64,000 nucleotides of DNA from Marinomonas sp. SBI8L (GCF_001624705.1 NZ_JSEO01000001.1:346307-410306); one strand, 5' to 3'. Counted from the first letter of the stretch, positions 18,667 through 28,665 are shown. A program made the numbers and translations. Notes: generated from the letters alone by a model not told the origin.

Positions 18667-21300
18667 TCAGGCTAATGATTTAGAAATAACTTCATAAACA
18701 TCTTTAGAAAGTTTTTGTGCTTGCACCCTTTCTAATTCTGTTTTCATTAGGCTTGATAAACCTTCTTCCATTTTACGCCAGCGAGTAAGCGGCGTGCAAA
18801 GTCGTGAAGCAAGCTGCGGATTACGCTTATCAAGTTCAATGATTAAATTTGCCAAAAAGGCATAACCGCTACCATCTTCATTATGGAAACAAGGCACATT
18901 TTGCGTTAAACCACCTAATAAAGCTCTCACCTTATTTGGGTTTTTAAGGTCAAATGCATCATGTTCCATTAATACTTTAATTCGATCTAGACTATCTTCA
19001 CCTTCTTGAGAGGCGCTCAACATAAGCCATTTATTTACGACTAATGACTCATTTGACCACTTGTCATAGAATCCTGCCAATAAACTTTGAGCATCTGGAT
19101 GCTCACTATTCACAGAGATAGAAAGTGCTGAGAACTCATCTGTCATATTGTCTGAGGTTAAGCATTGTTCAGCAATAACAGGCACAACCTTAGCATCCTG
19201 ACTATCAGCCCAATAACTCAAGACTACATTCTTAAGCTGTCGCTTCGCCATTTGCTCTGAATTAGGCAAATATGCTTCAGCAATTTTATTACGCTCATAA
19301 CAAGCCATCAGTTCAGCAGTTAATTCGGTTGCTATCATTTGCTTCAAGAACTTACGCGCTTTAGCAATAGCTTTCGGGTCAATGCTCTCGGCAAGCTCGG
19401 CTAAATAAGAGGCACTTGGCAGTGTCAAAATCAAAGCAACCATAGCAGGATCTAAGCTTTCATCTTTTAAAATGCTAGCAAATCCTTCAATCAAGTTTGA
19501 TTCAATCGCCAGTTCTTCACCGGCCTTTGCCTGCTCAATCAAAGTAGATAGCTCATTTACCGCCAGTTGCTGAGCTGCACTCCAACGATTAAACCCATCA
19601 GTATCGCTAGACAACAGCAACAATAAGTCTTGCGCATCTAAATCTTGCTTCAACTTAACCGGCGCTGAGAACCCTCTTAACAATGAAGGAACCGCAGCTT
19701 GAGAAACACCCTTAAACTCAAAGCTCTGTTTCAATTGGTTTAGATGCAGAACGTGCTCTTTCGCCGCCACACCTTGATACTGAGTCGTTAACTCTTGTCC
19801 ATCCTTACCGACAAGGCCCATTCTGATTGGCATGTGCAATGGTAGTTTGGTCGGTTGACTAGGTGTAGCTGGTGTCATTTGCTCAACATTCAGAGCCAGG
19901 CTTGATTCAGCTTGGTTATACTCTGAAGTGACAGTCAACACAGGTGTGCCTGCTTGAGAGTACCAACGGCTAAACTGTTTAAGGTCTACACCACTAGCAT
20001 CTTCCATCGCTTTAACAAAGTCATCACAGGTAACCGCTTGGCCATCATGACGTTCAAAATAGAGATCTGAACCCTTACGGAATGATTCTTCACCTAACAA
20101 GGTATGGATCATGCGAACTATTTCAGCGCCTTTCTCATAAATTGTCAGAGTATAAAAGTTTGATATCTCGATAAATGACGCTGGACGCACTGGGTGCGCC
20201 ATAGGCCCAGCATCTTCAGCAAACTGAGCAGTACGTAAAAAAGAAACGTCTTCAACACGTTTTACCGTCGGAGAGTTCATGTCAGCTGAGAACATTTGAT
20301 CGCGGAATACAGTAAAGCCTTCTTTCAGACTTAACTGGAACCAATCACGACAAGTGACGCGGTTACCAGACCAGTTGTGGAAGTACTCATGAGCAACAAC
20401 AGCTTCTACACGTAAAAAGCCATCATCTGTCGTCGTTTCAGGGGTAGCTAATAAACAAGATGAGTTAAATATGTTTAACCCTTTGTTTTCCATTGCTCCC
20501 ATATTGAAGTCATCAACGGCGACAACCATAAAGATATCAAGGTCATATTCACGGCCATAAACCTCTTCGTCCCACTTCATAGAACGTTTTAGCGAGTCCA
20601 TCGCATAATCGACTTTATCGATATTATGGCTTTCTGTGAAAATCTCTAACGCAACCTCTTTACCTGACATAGTGGTAAAAGTGTCTTGGATTTTTTCTAG
20701 ATTACCAGCAACAAGTGCAAACAAATAAGCAGGTTTTGGGAAAGGGTCATGCCAAACAACGAAGCGTTTACCTTCTTCTGTCTCGCCCTCTTCAATCTGA
20801 TTACCATTAGCAAGCATGGTTGGATATTTTTCCGCATCAGCTTCAATTCGAGTCGTAAACACAGACATCACATCTGGACGATCTAGGTAATAGGTAATAT
20901 GCCTAAAACCTTCCGCTTCACACTGGGTACAAAACATAGAAGAAGAACGATACAAGCCCTCAAGGCGAGTATTGTTTTGCGGCTCAATTAAGGTTTCACA
21001 AGTTAAAACAAATTTATCCGGTGTCGCCGTAATAATTAGCTGTTTGTTATGCAAACGATATTCAGCTTCTGGTAACTGATAATCGTCAATTGCAATAGCA
21101 ACCAACTTCACATCTTCACCACCATCTAAAACCAAAGGCGCATTGCCTTCTTTAGAGGCAGGATTACGACGCATGTGTAAATGAGACGTTACTATGGTGA
21201 CAGAATCATCAAGGTCAAAGATAAGCTCTGTTTTATCAATTAAAAACGGGGGAACTTTATAGTCTTTTAAGTGAATCGCCGCAGGCTGAGCTTCTTTCAT
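18667..21300 (-). CDS. pepN: Aminopeptidase N (M1 zinc metallopeptidase)
   Basis: Cytoplasmic aminopeptidase that removes N-terminal residues during peptide recycling. The exopeptidase motif GAMEN is near residue 267. The zinc site HEYFHNW, with the downstream Glu of SLKEGFTVFRDQ, is near 300-330. The gammaproteobacterial PepN length (877 residues) and C-terminal helical domain are normal. The ATG at 21300 has AGGA 10 bases upstream. It follows the DUF2797 gene by 25 bases and may be in the same transcript as the DUF2797 and YeaC genes. Confidence 0.97.
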   Translation of the reverse strand: MKEAQPAAIHLKDYKVPPFLIDKTELIFDLDDSVTIVTSHLHMRRNPASKEGNAPLVLDGGEDVKLVAIAIDDYQLPEAEYRLHNKQLIITATPDKFVLTCETLIEPQNNTRLEGLYRSSSMFCTQCEAEGFRHITYYLDRPDVMSVFTTRIEADAEKYPTMLANGNQIEEGETEEGKRFVVWHDPFPKPAYLFALVAGNLEKIQDTFTTMSGKEVALEIFTESHNIDKVDYAMDSLKRSMKWDEEVYGREYDLDIFMVVAVDDFNMGAMENKGLNIFNSSCLLATPETTTDDGFLRVEAVVAHEYFHNWSGNRVTCRDWFQLSLKEGFTVFRDQMFSADMNSPTVKRVEDVSFLRTAQFAEDAGPMAHPVRPASFIEISNFYTLTIYEKGAEIVRMIHTLLGEESFRKGSDLYFERHDGQAVTCDDFVKAMEDASGVDLKQFSRWYSQAGTPVLTVTSEYNQAESSLALNVEQMTPATPSQPTKLPLHMPIRMGLVGKDGQELTTQYQGVAAKEHVLHLNQLKQSFEFKGVSQAAVPSLLRGFSAPVKLKQDLDAQDLLLLLSSDTDGFNRWSAAQQLAVNELSTLIEQAKAGEELAIESNLIEGFASILKDESLDPAMVALILTLPSASYLAELAESIDPKAIAKARKFLKQMIATELTAELMACYERNKIAEAYLPNSEQMAKRQLKNVVLSYWADSQDAKVVPVIAEQCLTSDNMTDEFSALSISVNSEHPDAQSLLAGFYDKWSNESLVVNKWLMLSASQEGEDSLDRIKVLMEHDAFDLKNPNKVRALLGGLTQNVPCFHNEDGSGYAFLANLIIELDKRNPQLASRLCTPLTRWRKMEEGLSSLMKTELERVQAQKLSKDVYEVISKSLA

Positions 21301-21325
21301 AATTATTATTTCCTATGCGCTGATG

Positions 21326-22153
21326 CTAATGGCTAAACGTAACCTGATAGCCAGTATATTTACGTATATTAATTACCCCTGTATCCAGTAACCAATATTG
21401 ACCTTTTATGCCTAACAATGTGCCTTCTACCAAAGGGGTTTTCTCAGCATTAATGCTCACCACTTTTGTTGGAAAGCTCAAAACTGGGTATTCAAATTTA
21501 TGGGTAAAATTTTCTTCTGATAAGTCAGTAATTGACTGTATGCCAAATTCATACTGTAGGCTATCTAAACCCTCACCTAGCAAGGAAATTAATCTCTCTT
21601 GCTCAAACTCTAAATCAAGGTCGTCGGCATTTCCTTTAAGCATGTTACGCCAATTAGTTTTATCAGCGACTTCTTGCTTAAAAAGCGTTTCAACGAGTCC
21701 TGACAAACGGCGGTTTTGCACACTAAAAATGGCGCGCCCTTGGGTCGCACCTTGATCAATCCAACGGGTTGGCAATTGATCGCCACGGGTAATACCGACT
21801 TTTAAGCCAGAGGAGTTAGCCAAATAAACATAATGGCTCTGCATACAGTACTTTTCCGCCCATTCGGGTTCACGGCAAGTACCAAGATGATGGTGACATT
21901 TTTCTGGACTCATAATACAGGTATCACAAGCCGCTAATTTTTTAAAACATGGGTAACAAAAGCCCTGACTAAATGACTTTTTAGTCGGCCTTGAGCAATT
22001 AATACAGGCAATACTGCCATCAAAATTCAAGCTAACTTTTTGTCCCAGCAAATCATTCATATTGATGCTGGTATCAGCTAGGTTCAACTGATAGCTGACT
22101 TTACCATCGTTTGAAACCTGACTCGTCATTTTTCTAATACTGCCTGAAATCAT
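21326..22153 (-). CDS. DUF2797 family zinc-ribbon protein
   Basis: 275 residues. The Cys-rich block (residues about 50-95) has CINCSRP, CYPCFKKL, CDTCIMSPEKCHHHLGTC and suggests one or two zinc sites. It is followed by HYVYLANSSGLKVGITR and LPTRWIDQGA, resembling a GIY-YIG-like nuclease core, as reported for this family. Its biochemical role is not known. The start codon overlaps the stop of the YeaC gene by 4 bases (ATGA), indicating translational coupling, and pepN follows 25 bases later. Confidence 0.8.
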   Translation of the reverse strand: MISGSIRKMTSQVSNDGKVSYQLNLADTSINMNDLLGQKVSLNFDGSIACINCSRPTKKSFSQGFCYPCFKKLAACDTCIMSPEKCHHHLGTCREPEWAEKYCMQSHYVYLANSSGLKVGITRGDQLPTRWIDQGATQGRAIFSVQNRRLSGLVETLFKQEVADKTNWRNMLKGNADDLDLEFEQERLISLLGEGLDSLQYEFGIQSITDLSEENFTHKFEYPVLSFPTKVVSINAEKTPLVEGTLLGIKGQYWLLDTGVINIRKYTGYQVTFSH

Positions 22154-22443
22154 GACTTCTTAGACTCTTTGTCTGCAAATGGCTGATCGACCCATTTCAC
22201 TGTTTCATGCTCTAAGGTATCCGTTTTTGAAGAACACCCTAGGTGCGCATTACGATCAATAAAACCAACGCGCTCATCTTCACCTTTATTAGTGTAGTCA
22301 TAGGTAATGACAGCTTGTAAACAAAGTTCTTTCTGTTCATCGGTTAAACGCACACCATTAGGCCACTTGCCCAGTTCCACCGCAAGCTTGATGCTTTCGT
22401 AAACTTCTGGCGACATATTGTCGATCATTTCTTTAAAATTCAT
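22150..22443 (-). CDS. YeaC family (DUF1315) protein
   Basis: 97 residues of the small DUF1315/YeaC family, function unknown. Recognisable core: MSPEVYESIKLAVELGKWP, GVRLTDEQKELCLQAVI and YDYTNKGEDERVGFI. I set the start at ATG 22443, as in the family. A longer in-frame version begins inside the rhomboid gene and adds 27 residues that look unrelated. It overlaps the DUF2797 start by 4 bases. Confidence 0.85.
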   Translation of the reverse strand: MNFKEMIDNMSPEVYESIKLAVELGKWPNGVRLTDEQKELCLQAVITYDYTNKGEDERVGFIDRNAHLGCSSKTDTLEHETVKWVDQPFADKESKKS

Positions 22444-22471
22444 AATTTTCTCTTTGTTACAACTCAGCGAA

Positions 22472-23347
22472 TTAGCGTCTCTTCTGACGACTCGCATAAA
22501 GGTGATATAAATAAGCACAAACAAGGCCGCAAACTAAGCCGCTTAAATGGGCTGTATTTGCTATTTTGCCAACACCTATCTGCTCAAAAAAGTTGGTATA
22601 GCCCAATGCCAACCAAAGCAATAAAAAGACCATAATAGGCTTAGATATCAAATCAGGGCAATTGGGAATCAGTTTTGGCGCTAACCAAGCAAAACCAATA
22701 ATGGCATACACCACACCAGACATCCCCCCGAATAAAGGAGACTCCGACGCTAGGTATTGCAAATAGTTACTCGCCAATGCCGTAATCAAAACCAATAACA
22801 GGTAAAAAACCGAGCCAATTACCTTTTCAATCTTTCGGCCAATATCCCATACCCACAGCAAGTTAAAAGCTATGTGTATCATGGAGAAATGGATAAAGAT
22901 GGGAGTAATAAGTCGCCAGTATTGATGGTTTTCAAACAAATAGGAAAGATGTGTCGTCGTTAAATAGTTACCACTAACCTGAATAGGTAAAAAACTAAAC
23001 CAAGACAGTGATGAGTATTGACTGCCTAACCCTGTTAAAAATGCGACTAAAACACTGATTAAAACCAGCCCTACATTCACTGGGTAAAGACTAATTAGCT
23101 TAATTGCTTGAGCCTGATTGAAACCAGAGGTTTTTTTAGATGCAGGTGGAATTTGCGCGAGTTTATCGGGCTCGCCTAGGTACATATTAAGAATTTGCTG
23201 CACCATAAGCACATGACGTTCATCAAGTAGCCAGAGCTGATTGACCCCGTCTTTATGTATTATCCTATGAGGAATACTCTGCTGCCATAAGGTTTTGCTC
23301 AAAGCAGCAGGATCTTGATCTAAAGTAAACTGATAAACAAAAATCAT
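22472..23347 (-). CDS. Rhomboid intramembrane serine protease, GlpG-like
   Basis: 291 residues. The cytosolic N-terminal domain (about 1-90) resembles that of GlpG. Six membrane helices follow. Catalytic features are present: the HIAFNLLWVW segment (His and Asn of the oxyanion site), the Ser of GGMSGVVYAI, and the His of TAHLSGLVCG in the last helices. It cleaves transmembrane segments of substrates within the inner membrane; the substrates are unknown. The gene sits 50 bases after the NAD kinase gene and just ahead of the YeaC gene. Confidence 0.9.
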   Translation of the reverse strand: MIFVYQFTLDQDPAALSKTLWQQSIPHRIIHKDGVNQLWLLDERHVLMVQQILNMYLGEPDKLAQIPPASKKTSGFNQAQAIKLISLYPVNVGLVLISVLVAFLTGLGSQYSSLSWFSFLPIQVSGNYLTTTHLSYLFENHQYWRLITPIFIHFSMIHIAFNLLWVWDIGRKIEKVIGSVFYLLLVLITALASNYLQYLASESPLFGGMSGVVYAIIGFAWLAPKLIPNCPDLISKPIMVFLLLWLALGYTNFFEQIGVGKIANTAHLSGLVCGLVCAYLYHLYASRQKRR

Positions 23348-23396
23348 GTTAGAAAAGGTTGCGTACCTAATATATAAACGCTTAATCCATGCTTAA

Positions 23397-24278
23397 TTAA
23401 GAAGTATATCCCGTTTGCCAGCCTAACTTACTTCGGCAAACATCATAGAAGTCGTGGTTTTTAGGGTGTATCAGCCTAATACCACCTTCTTTACGAGCTA
23501 TGTGAATCTCATCACCTGGTGCGGCAGTTATATGCAATTGACCATCACAGCTCACACTTGGATAAGTTAAGTTAGAATCACATACAACAATTCTGATCTT
23601 AGCATTGGCATCTATCACAATTGGTCGATTACTTAATGTATGTGGGTGCATAGGCACTAATACAATCGCATCCAATTTTGGCAGCATGATAGGACCACCT
23701 GCCGATAAAGCATAAGCCGTTGAGCCAGTTGGTGTCGCTACAATAAGACCATCAGACTTTTGGTTCATGACAAATTGATCGTCAATGAACATATCAAAAC
23801 GAATCATTCGCGCCGACTTACCCGGGTGCAGAACAATATCGTTCAGAGCATTACCTTCACCGCTAGGCTTATTGTTGCGGGTAATTTTAGCATCAATCAT
23901 GAAGCGTCTTTCTTCAAAGTACTCGCCTGCAAAAATAGGATCGAGCTCTTCTTTTAAAGCCGTTGGAGAAATATCTGTTAAAAAGCCTAAAGTACCTCGG
24001 TTAATACCCAGTACAGGAATGTCATAATTACAAATAGCGCGGGCAGCACCTAAAAAACTACCATCGCCACCGACTACCATCGCCAGGTCACAGTTATCAC
24101 CTAACTCTTTAATTGGCGCAATATCTACCTTCACACCCGGTAGCATTGCACTTAAATTTTCTTCAAGAACTGGCTGTATGCCTTTCTTGATTAAGTAATC
24201 CAGTAGTTTTTTTACCGTTTCTAATACTTTGGGGTTATCCAGTCTGGCAATAATGCCTACCCTTGCAAACTGACTCAT
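23397..24278 (-). CDS. nadK: NAD kinase
   Basis: Phosphorylates NAD to NADP using ATP or polyphosphate, in the cytoplasm. The diagnostic GGDGS motif sits near residue 70 (VVGGDGSFLGAAR). NRGTLGFLTD, LNDIVLHPG, DGLIVATPTGSTAYALSAGGP and SCDGQ follow. I use ATG 24278 (293 residues) rather than a GTG 9 bases upstream because AAAGAG lies at a good distance. The length is standard. It is probably transcribed alone or with the rhomboid gene. Confidence 0.96.
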   Translation of the reverse strand: MSQFARVGIIARLDNPKVLETVKKLLDYLIKKGIQPVLEENLSAMLPGVKVDIAPIKELGDNCDLAMVVGGDGSFLGAARAICNYDIPVLGINRGTLGFLTDISPTALKEELDPIFAGEYFEERRFMIDAKITRNNKPSGEGNALNDIVLHPGKSARMIRFDMFIDDQFVMNQKSDGLIVATPTGSTAYALSAGGPIMLPKLDAIVLVPMHPHTLSNRPIVIDANAKIRIVVCDSNLTYPSVSCDGQLHITAAPGDEIHIARKEGGIRLIHPKNHDFYDVCRSKLGWQTGYTS

Positions 24279-24418
24279 GTACGTCACTCTTTGATAATCA
24301 ATACTAAAAACAAAAGGATAAAATCATTGCTGTTTTTCAACAGATGACAATGAATTTGCTGCGAACTTTACCACGTCATAGAAAAGAACACTAAAAGCTT
24401 AGCTATTTTTGTCAGATA

Positions 24419-25333
24419 TTATTGATATCCACTCCATCCTTGCAAGCCACCTGTATGAATAAGCAGCAAGTTTCTATTATCTAGATGCCCTTTGATTATT
24501 TCTTGTTCAAGACCATACACAACTTTTGCCGTATAAACCGGATCCAACTTTAACTCTGGATTGAGTAAATGTAGCTTCTCAATGTAGTCTTTTAACTCTT
24601 GAGGCAGTTTAGCGTAACCACCATGATGATAATCACCTATGATTTTTAATCGTTCAATATCTGTCTGAGGATTTTGGGTTAAAGCAAAGCGCTGAATATC
24701 ATCCAATAGACCTTCTCCACCCTTAAGAGCAGGAAACACCAATACGTCAGGCGAATTGTTTTCGTTTTTTGTTTCGTAGGCTAAAAAACCTGCACTTGTT
24801 GCTCCCGTGCCAGCACTGACAACCCAAGTATCAAACTCTCCTAATGCTTGAGCTTGAGCATGGATTTCCTGAGCCCAGTCACAGCACCCTTTCACACCTA
24901 GGGAATTAGAACCACCTTCTGGCACCCAATACGCTTCTGGATAGTATGCTTTAAGATCTGCGACTAACTCAGACTCCATTCCGGCACGATAATCAATGCG
25001 CTTACTCGGCCATAAAATACCGCCAGCCTTCACAAAGTCTCTCAATGTTGGTGTCAGCTGAGGGTGTAACTCCCCCCTCACAATCGCAATGGGCGTAATC
25101 GCGTAGGATAACGCAATATTACCCAAGGCATGCAGATGGTTCGAGTAAGGCCCGCCAAAGCTAATGAGTTGTTTCGCTCCCTGCGCTTTTGCCGCTTCTA
25201 GATTAAACTTTAACTTATGCCACTTATTTCCTGGGGCTTGCTTGTGCTCTAGATCACCACGATAGATAGCAATACGAATATTTTTCGATTTTAAAAGCGG
25301 GTTATCTAGGGTAAGAGTTAAGGGATGTATCAT
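24419..25333 (-). CDS. PLP-dependent D-cysteine desulfhydrase / ACC deaminase family
   Basis: 304 residues of the fold-type II PLP enzyme family. The PLP lysine lies in GNKWHKLKFNL (about residue 38-42). The FGGPYSNHLHALG motif that holds the substrate carboxylate follows, and later SAGTGATSAG, which binds the PLP phosphate. Members degrade D-cysteine to pyruvate, sulfide and ammonia or deaminate 1-aminocyclopropane-1-carboxylate. The sequence alone does not separate these. A minus-strand terminator lies 40 bases upstream of the start. Confidence 0.88.
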   Translation of the reverse strand: MIHPLTLTLDNPLLKSKNIRIAIYRGDLEHKQAPGNKWHKLKFNLEAAKAQGAKQLISFGGPYSNHLHALGNIALSYAITPIAIVRGELHPQLTPTLRDFVKAGGILWPSKRIDYRAGMESELVADLKAYYPEAYWVPEGGSNSLGVKGCCDWAQEIHAQAQALGEFDTWVVSAGTGATSAGFLAYETKNENNSPDVLVFPALKGGEGLLDDIQRFALTQNPQTDIERLKIIGDYHHGGYAKLPQELKDYIEKLHLLNPELKLDPVYTAKVVYGLEQEIIKGHLDNRNLLLIHTGGLQGWSGYQ

Positions 25334-25372
25334 GCATGTTCCATGTTACTTATCATTGGAAAAATTTGAGGC

Positions 25373-25399
25373 AAAAAAAAGCCCCGTTTCAAACGAGGC
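25373..25399 (-). terminator. Minus-strand terminator or attenuator upstream of the desulfhydrase gene
   Basis: GCCTCGTTTGAAACGGGGC (minus strand, 25399-25381) forms a tight hairpin followed by eight T. It precedes the 24419-25333 coding region by only 40 bases. No annotated minus-strand gene lies upstream of it, because ydiJ is divergent. It therefore acts on a short leader or small RNA begun between 25400 and 25560. Confidence 0.65.
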
Positions 25400-25439
25400 G
25401 AATACTAACATACTAAGGAATCTATAAATCTGAGCAAGC

Positions 25440-25496
25440 TCAAACATTAAAATATCTGACATGCATAAAAATGATAAGTTCAATATTTTTTTTCAT
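25440..25496 (-). CDS. Possible 18-residue leader peptide
   Basis: An ATG (25496) opens an 18-codon frame, MKKNIELIIFMHVRYFNV, that stops 40 bases before the minus-strand terminator hairpin. GGGGA precedes the ATG by about 9 bases. The stop overlaps a small TGAG/CTCA hairpin. The arrangement of leader frame, hairpin, terminator and structural gene is that of an attenuator. The peptide is not strongly enriched for one amino acid, though it has several Ile and Phe. It may be chance. Confidence 0.2.
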   Translation of the reverse strand: MKKNIELIIFMHVRYFNV

Positions 25497-25565
25497 TTTA
25501 GATATTCCCCAAAACGACCCTTTATTTGTTAAAATCTCCTCGCCATTCCATTAGAGACAAAAAAC

Positions 25566-28500
25566 ATGATCCCTAAGCTGTCAGATATCACCCCAACTCA
25601 ATCCCTCTATTTAAGCTTTATCGAGCGTTTAAAAGCCGATGGCTTTAGTGGTGATACTAACCCTGACTATGCCAACCGAGTTGTACTCGCCACGGACAAC
25701 TCTATTTATCAAGTCCTGCCACAAGGGGTTATTTATCCCAAGTCTGTGGCTGATATTCAATTATTGACTCGCCTTGCCCACCTTGAAGAATTTCAATCCA
25801 TTGTACTGAGCCCGAGAGGCGGTGGTACGGGCACTAATGGTCAGTCATTAACCGATGGTTTGATTGTGGATTTATCTAAGCACATGAATCAGGTGCTTGA
25901 AATTAACGCCGAAGAAGGCTGGGCCAGAGTCCAAACCGGTGTCGTAAAAGATCAGTTAAATGCGGCGGTAAAAGAACACGGGCTTTTCTTTGCACCAGAA
26001 CTCTCCACCAGTAACCGTGCCACAGTGGGCGGTATGATAAATACCGATGCCAGTGGTCAAGGCTCTGTCATGTACGGTAAAACCCGTGATCACGTACTTT
26101 CTCTTGATACCGTATTACTTGATGGTACGCTAATCAGCTCTGGTCCTATTTCTGATGAAAAGCTGGCTAAAGAGAAACAGCGTGAAGATTACGCGGGCCA
26201 TATACATCGAGTGGTTGATGATGCCTTTAACCACAACCAAGCTAAAATCGATGAGATTTTCCCTGAATTAAACCGTTGCCTTACAGGTTATGATTTAGCC
26301 CACATACGTGATGAAAATAAAGCCTTCAACCTAAACTCGGTACTTTGTGGTTCTGAAGGCACCTTAGGTTTTATTGTAGAAGCCAAAGTTAACCTACTTA
26401 AAATCCCAACCTTCGCCACCTTAGTCAACATTCGTTATGACAGTTTTGAGGGTTCGTTACGCCACGCCAAAGAGCTATTAAATGCAGCGCCCACTTCAAT
26501 TGAAACCGTGGACTCTCGCGTACTTGGCCTTGCCAAAGACGACATCATTTGGCACTCAGTCGCTGATTTCTTCCCAGAAAATGAAGGAGAAGACATTCAG
26601 GGTGTGAACTTAGTTGAGTACACAGGTAACGACCAAACTGAAGTAGACAATCGAATTAAAGTCCTGACGGATCTATTAGATACCGCGCTCGGTGAGCCGA
26701 ATAGCAAGATACTGGGTTACACCTTGGCCCAAGGCCATGAGAATGTGAAAAAGATCTGGGCCATGCGCAAAAAGTCAGTTGGCCTTTTAGGTAATGCCAA
26801 AGGCGAAGGTCGCCCGATTCCCTTTGTTGAAGATACGGCAGTACCGCCCGAAAACTTAGCTGACTTCATTATGGAGTTTCGTGCCGTACTCGACGCCCAT
26901 GATTTAAGCTATGGCATGTTTGGCCATGTGGATGCCGGGGTTTTACATGTACGTCCTGCTATCGATATGAAGGATGAAAAGAACGAAGGCCTGATTCGTG
27001 ACATCACAGATAAAGTGGTTGCCCTCACCCAAAAATATGACGGCCTTTTATGGGGTGAACACGGTAAAGGGGTGCGCTCTGAATACGCGACCGAATTCTT
27101 TGGTGAGCTTTACCCTGTGATTCAGCAAGTAAAAGGCGCGTTTGATCCACATAATCAGTTAAACCCAGGCAAAATCGCCACCCCATTTGAACTGGGTGTC
27201 GAACTTCTTAAAATTGATGAAGTGCCGATGAGGGGCCAGTTTGATCGTCAGATCCCACTGGTAAACCGTGATCAATTTCAAGCCGGCATGTACTGTAATG
27301 GTAATGGCGCTTGTTATAATTTTGACCCTAACGATGCCATGTGCCCTTCTTACAAAGGCACCCGTGAACGTATTCATTCGCCAAAAGGCCGTGCGTCTTT
27401 AATGCGTGAATGGCTAAGGGGCATGAGTGAACAAGGAGTCGACACTCAAGCTGTCAGTGACAAGATAAAAGAAACTAATTTTATATCTAGTTTCTTCCCA
27501 CGCCTGAACAACACTTTGAAAAAGCGTCGCGGTGACTATGACTTCTCCAACGAAGTGCATGAGTCCATGATGGGTTGTCTTGCCTGTAAATCTTGCGTAG
27601 GCCAATGCCCAATTAAAGTTGACGTGCCTGAGTTTAGAGCCAAGTTCCTAGAGATCTATTACTCTCGCTATCTACGTCCTGTAAAAGACTATGTGGTGGG
27701 TTCGATGGAATACATCATGCCGACCTTAGCCAAATACCCTAATCCTTATAATTGGATGATGGAGCAAGCTTGGATCAACCGCTTGAGCGCTAACTATTTA
27801 GGCATTACAGATAGTCCTACGCTTTCTAAACTTAACATCAAGAAAGAAATGAATAAGCGTGGCATTCGCTTTGCGACACCTATGGCTCTTGATTCTATTA
27901 ACCCATATGAAAGGCATAAAGCCGTCATCATAGTGCAAGATGCTTTTACCAGTTATTTTGAGACCCAATTGGTATTAGACACCATGGAACTACTGACACG
28001 TTTAGGCTTCCAAGCATTCTTAGCACCTTATAAACCTAACGGTAAGCCTCTTCATGTACACGGTTTCTTCAAGGCGTTTGAAAAAGCGGCGAATAAAAAT
28101 CTAGACATGTTAGAAGAGCTAGCGGCTTATAAGATTCCATTTGTGGGTGTTGACCCTTCTATGACGTTAAGCTTCCGCTCAGAATATCCAAAAGTCATTG
28201 GCGATAAACGCGAGATTCCAACCGTGAACTTGCTACAAGAATGGTTAGTAGGTAAAAAAGATCACCTATCAACCCAACCTTTTGCCTTAGAAGATGAAGT
28301 TTATCATTTATTGGCTCACTGTACGGAAAAGACCAATGCCGCAGCGTCTATCCAAGACTGGGTTAAAGTCTTCTCTTTGGTAGGCCTTAGCTTAAAAGTT
28401 GAAAATGTAGGTTGTTGTGGCATGGCAGGAACCTATGGCCATGAAACAGCGAACCTTCAAACCTCAAAAGATATTTATGAGCTGTCTTGGAAAGACAAGA

Positions 28501-28640
28501 TAAATGATGAAACCTTGCAAGATCGCATTGTCGCAACAGGTTACTCTTGTCGTAGCCAGGTGAAGCGTTTTGATCAAAAAGAGGTACTTCATCCATTACA
28601 AGCCCTACTTAAACATTTAAAAGAAGCTGCTCAGGTTTAA
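25566..28640 (+). CDS. ydiJ: YdiJ-type FAD/Fe-S D-2-hydroxyacid (2-hydroxyglutarate) dehydrogenase
   Basis: 1024 residues, close in length to E. coli YdiJ. Order of domains: FAD-binding PCMH (about 45-280, LSPRGGGTGTNGQSL and TVGGMINTDASGQGS); FAD-oxidase C-terminal domain to about 550 (GHVDAGVLHVRP, GEHGKGVRSEY, NPGKI); a 4Fe-4S region (CNGNGACYNF...MCPSYK near 578-597 and CLACKSCVGQCPIKVDVPE near 669-690); a C-terminal cysteine-rich CCG domain (VGCCGMAGTYG near 946). YdiJ has been shown to oxidise D-2-hydroxyglutarate, passing electrons to the respiratory chain. It is divergent from the desulfhydrase and ends in its own terminator. Confidence 0.92.
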   Translation: MIPKLSDITPTQSLYLSFIERLKADGFSGDTNPDYANRVVLATDNSIYQVLPQGVIYPKSVADIQLLTRLAHLEEFQSIVLSPRGGGTGTNGQSLTDGLIVDLSKHMNQVLEINAEEGWARVQTGVVKDQLNAAVKEHGLFFAPELSTSNRATVGGMINTDASGQGSVMYGKTRDHVLSLDTVLLDGTLISSGPISDEKLAKEKQREDYAGHIHRVVDDAFNHNQAKIDEIFPELNRCLTGYDLAHIRDENKAFNLNSVLCGSEGTLGFIVEAKVNLLKIPTFATLVNIRYDSFEGSLRHAKELLNAAPTSIETVDSRVLGLAKDDIIWHSVADFFPENEGEDIQGVNLVEYTGNDQTEVDNRIKVLTDLLDTALGEPNSKILGYTLAQGHENVKKIWAMRKKSVGLLGNAKGEGRPIPFVEDTAVPPENLADFIMEFRAVLDAHDLSYGMFGHVDAGVLHVRPAIDMKDEKNEGLIRDITDKVVALTQKYDGLLWGEHGKGVRSEYATEFFGELYPVIQQVKGAFDPHNQLNPGKIATPFELGVELLKIDEVPMRGQFDRQIPLVNRDQFQAGMYCNGNGACYNFDPNDAMCPSYKGTRERIHSPKGRASLMREWLRGMSEQGVDTQAVSDKIKETNFISSFFPRLNNTLKKRRGDYDFSNEVHESMMGCLACKSCVGQCPIKVDVPEFRAKFLEIYYSRYLRPVKDYVVGSMEYIMPTLAKYPNPYNWMMEQAWINRLSANYLGITDSPTLSKLNIKKEMNKRGIRFATPMALDSINPYERHKAVIIVQDAFTSYFETQLVLDTMELLTRLGFQAFLAPYKPNGKPLHVHGFFKAFEKAANKNLDMLEELAAYKIPFVGVDPSMTLSFRSEYPKVIGDKREIPTVNLLQEWLVGKKDHLSTQPFALEDEVYHLLAHCTEKTNAAASIQDWVKVFSLVGLSLKVENVGCCGMAGTYGHETANLQTSKDIYELSWKDKINDETLQDRIVATGYSCRSQVKRFDQKEVLHPLQALLKHLKEAAQV

Positions 28641-28665
28641 CGTTTAATTTTTAACTCATACATCA

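Noticed and set aside
21408-21755. Plus-strand frame of 115 codons opposite the DUF2797 gene
   Set aside because: It is antisense to a well-supported conserved gene, has a composition unlike a real protein and no homology signal.
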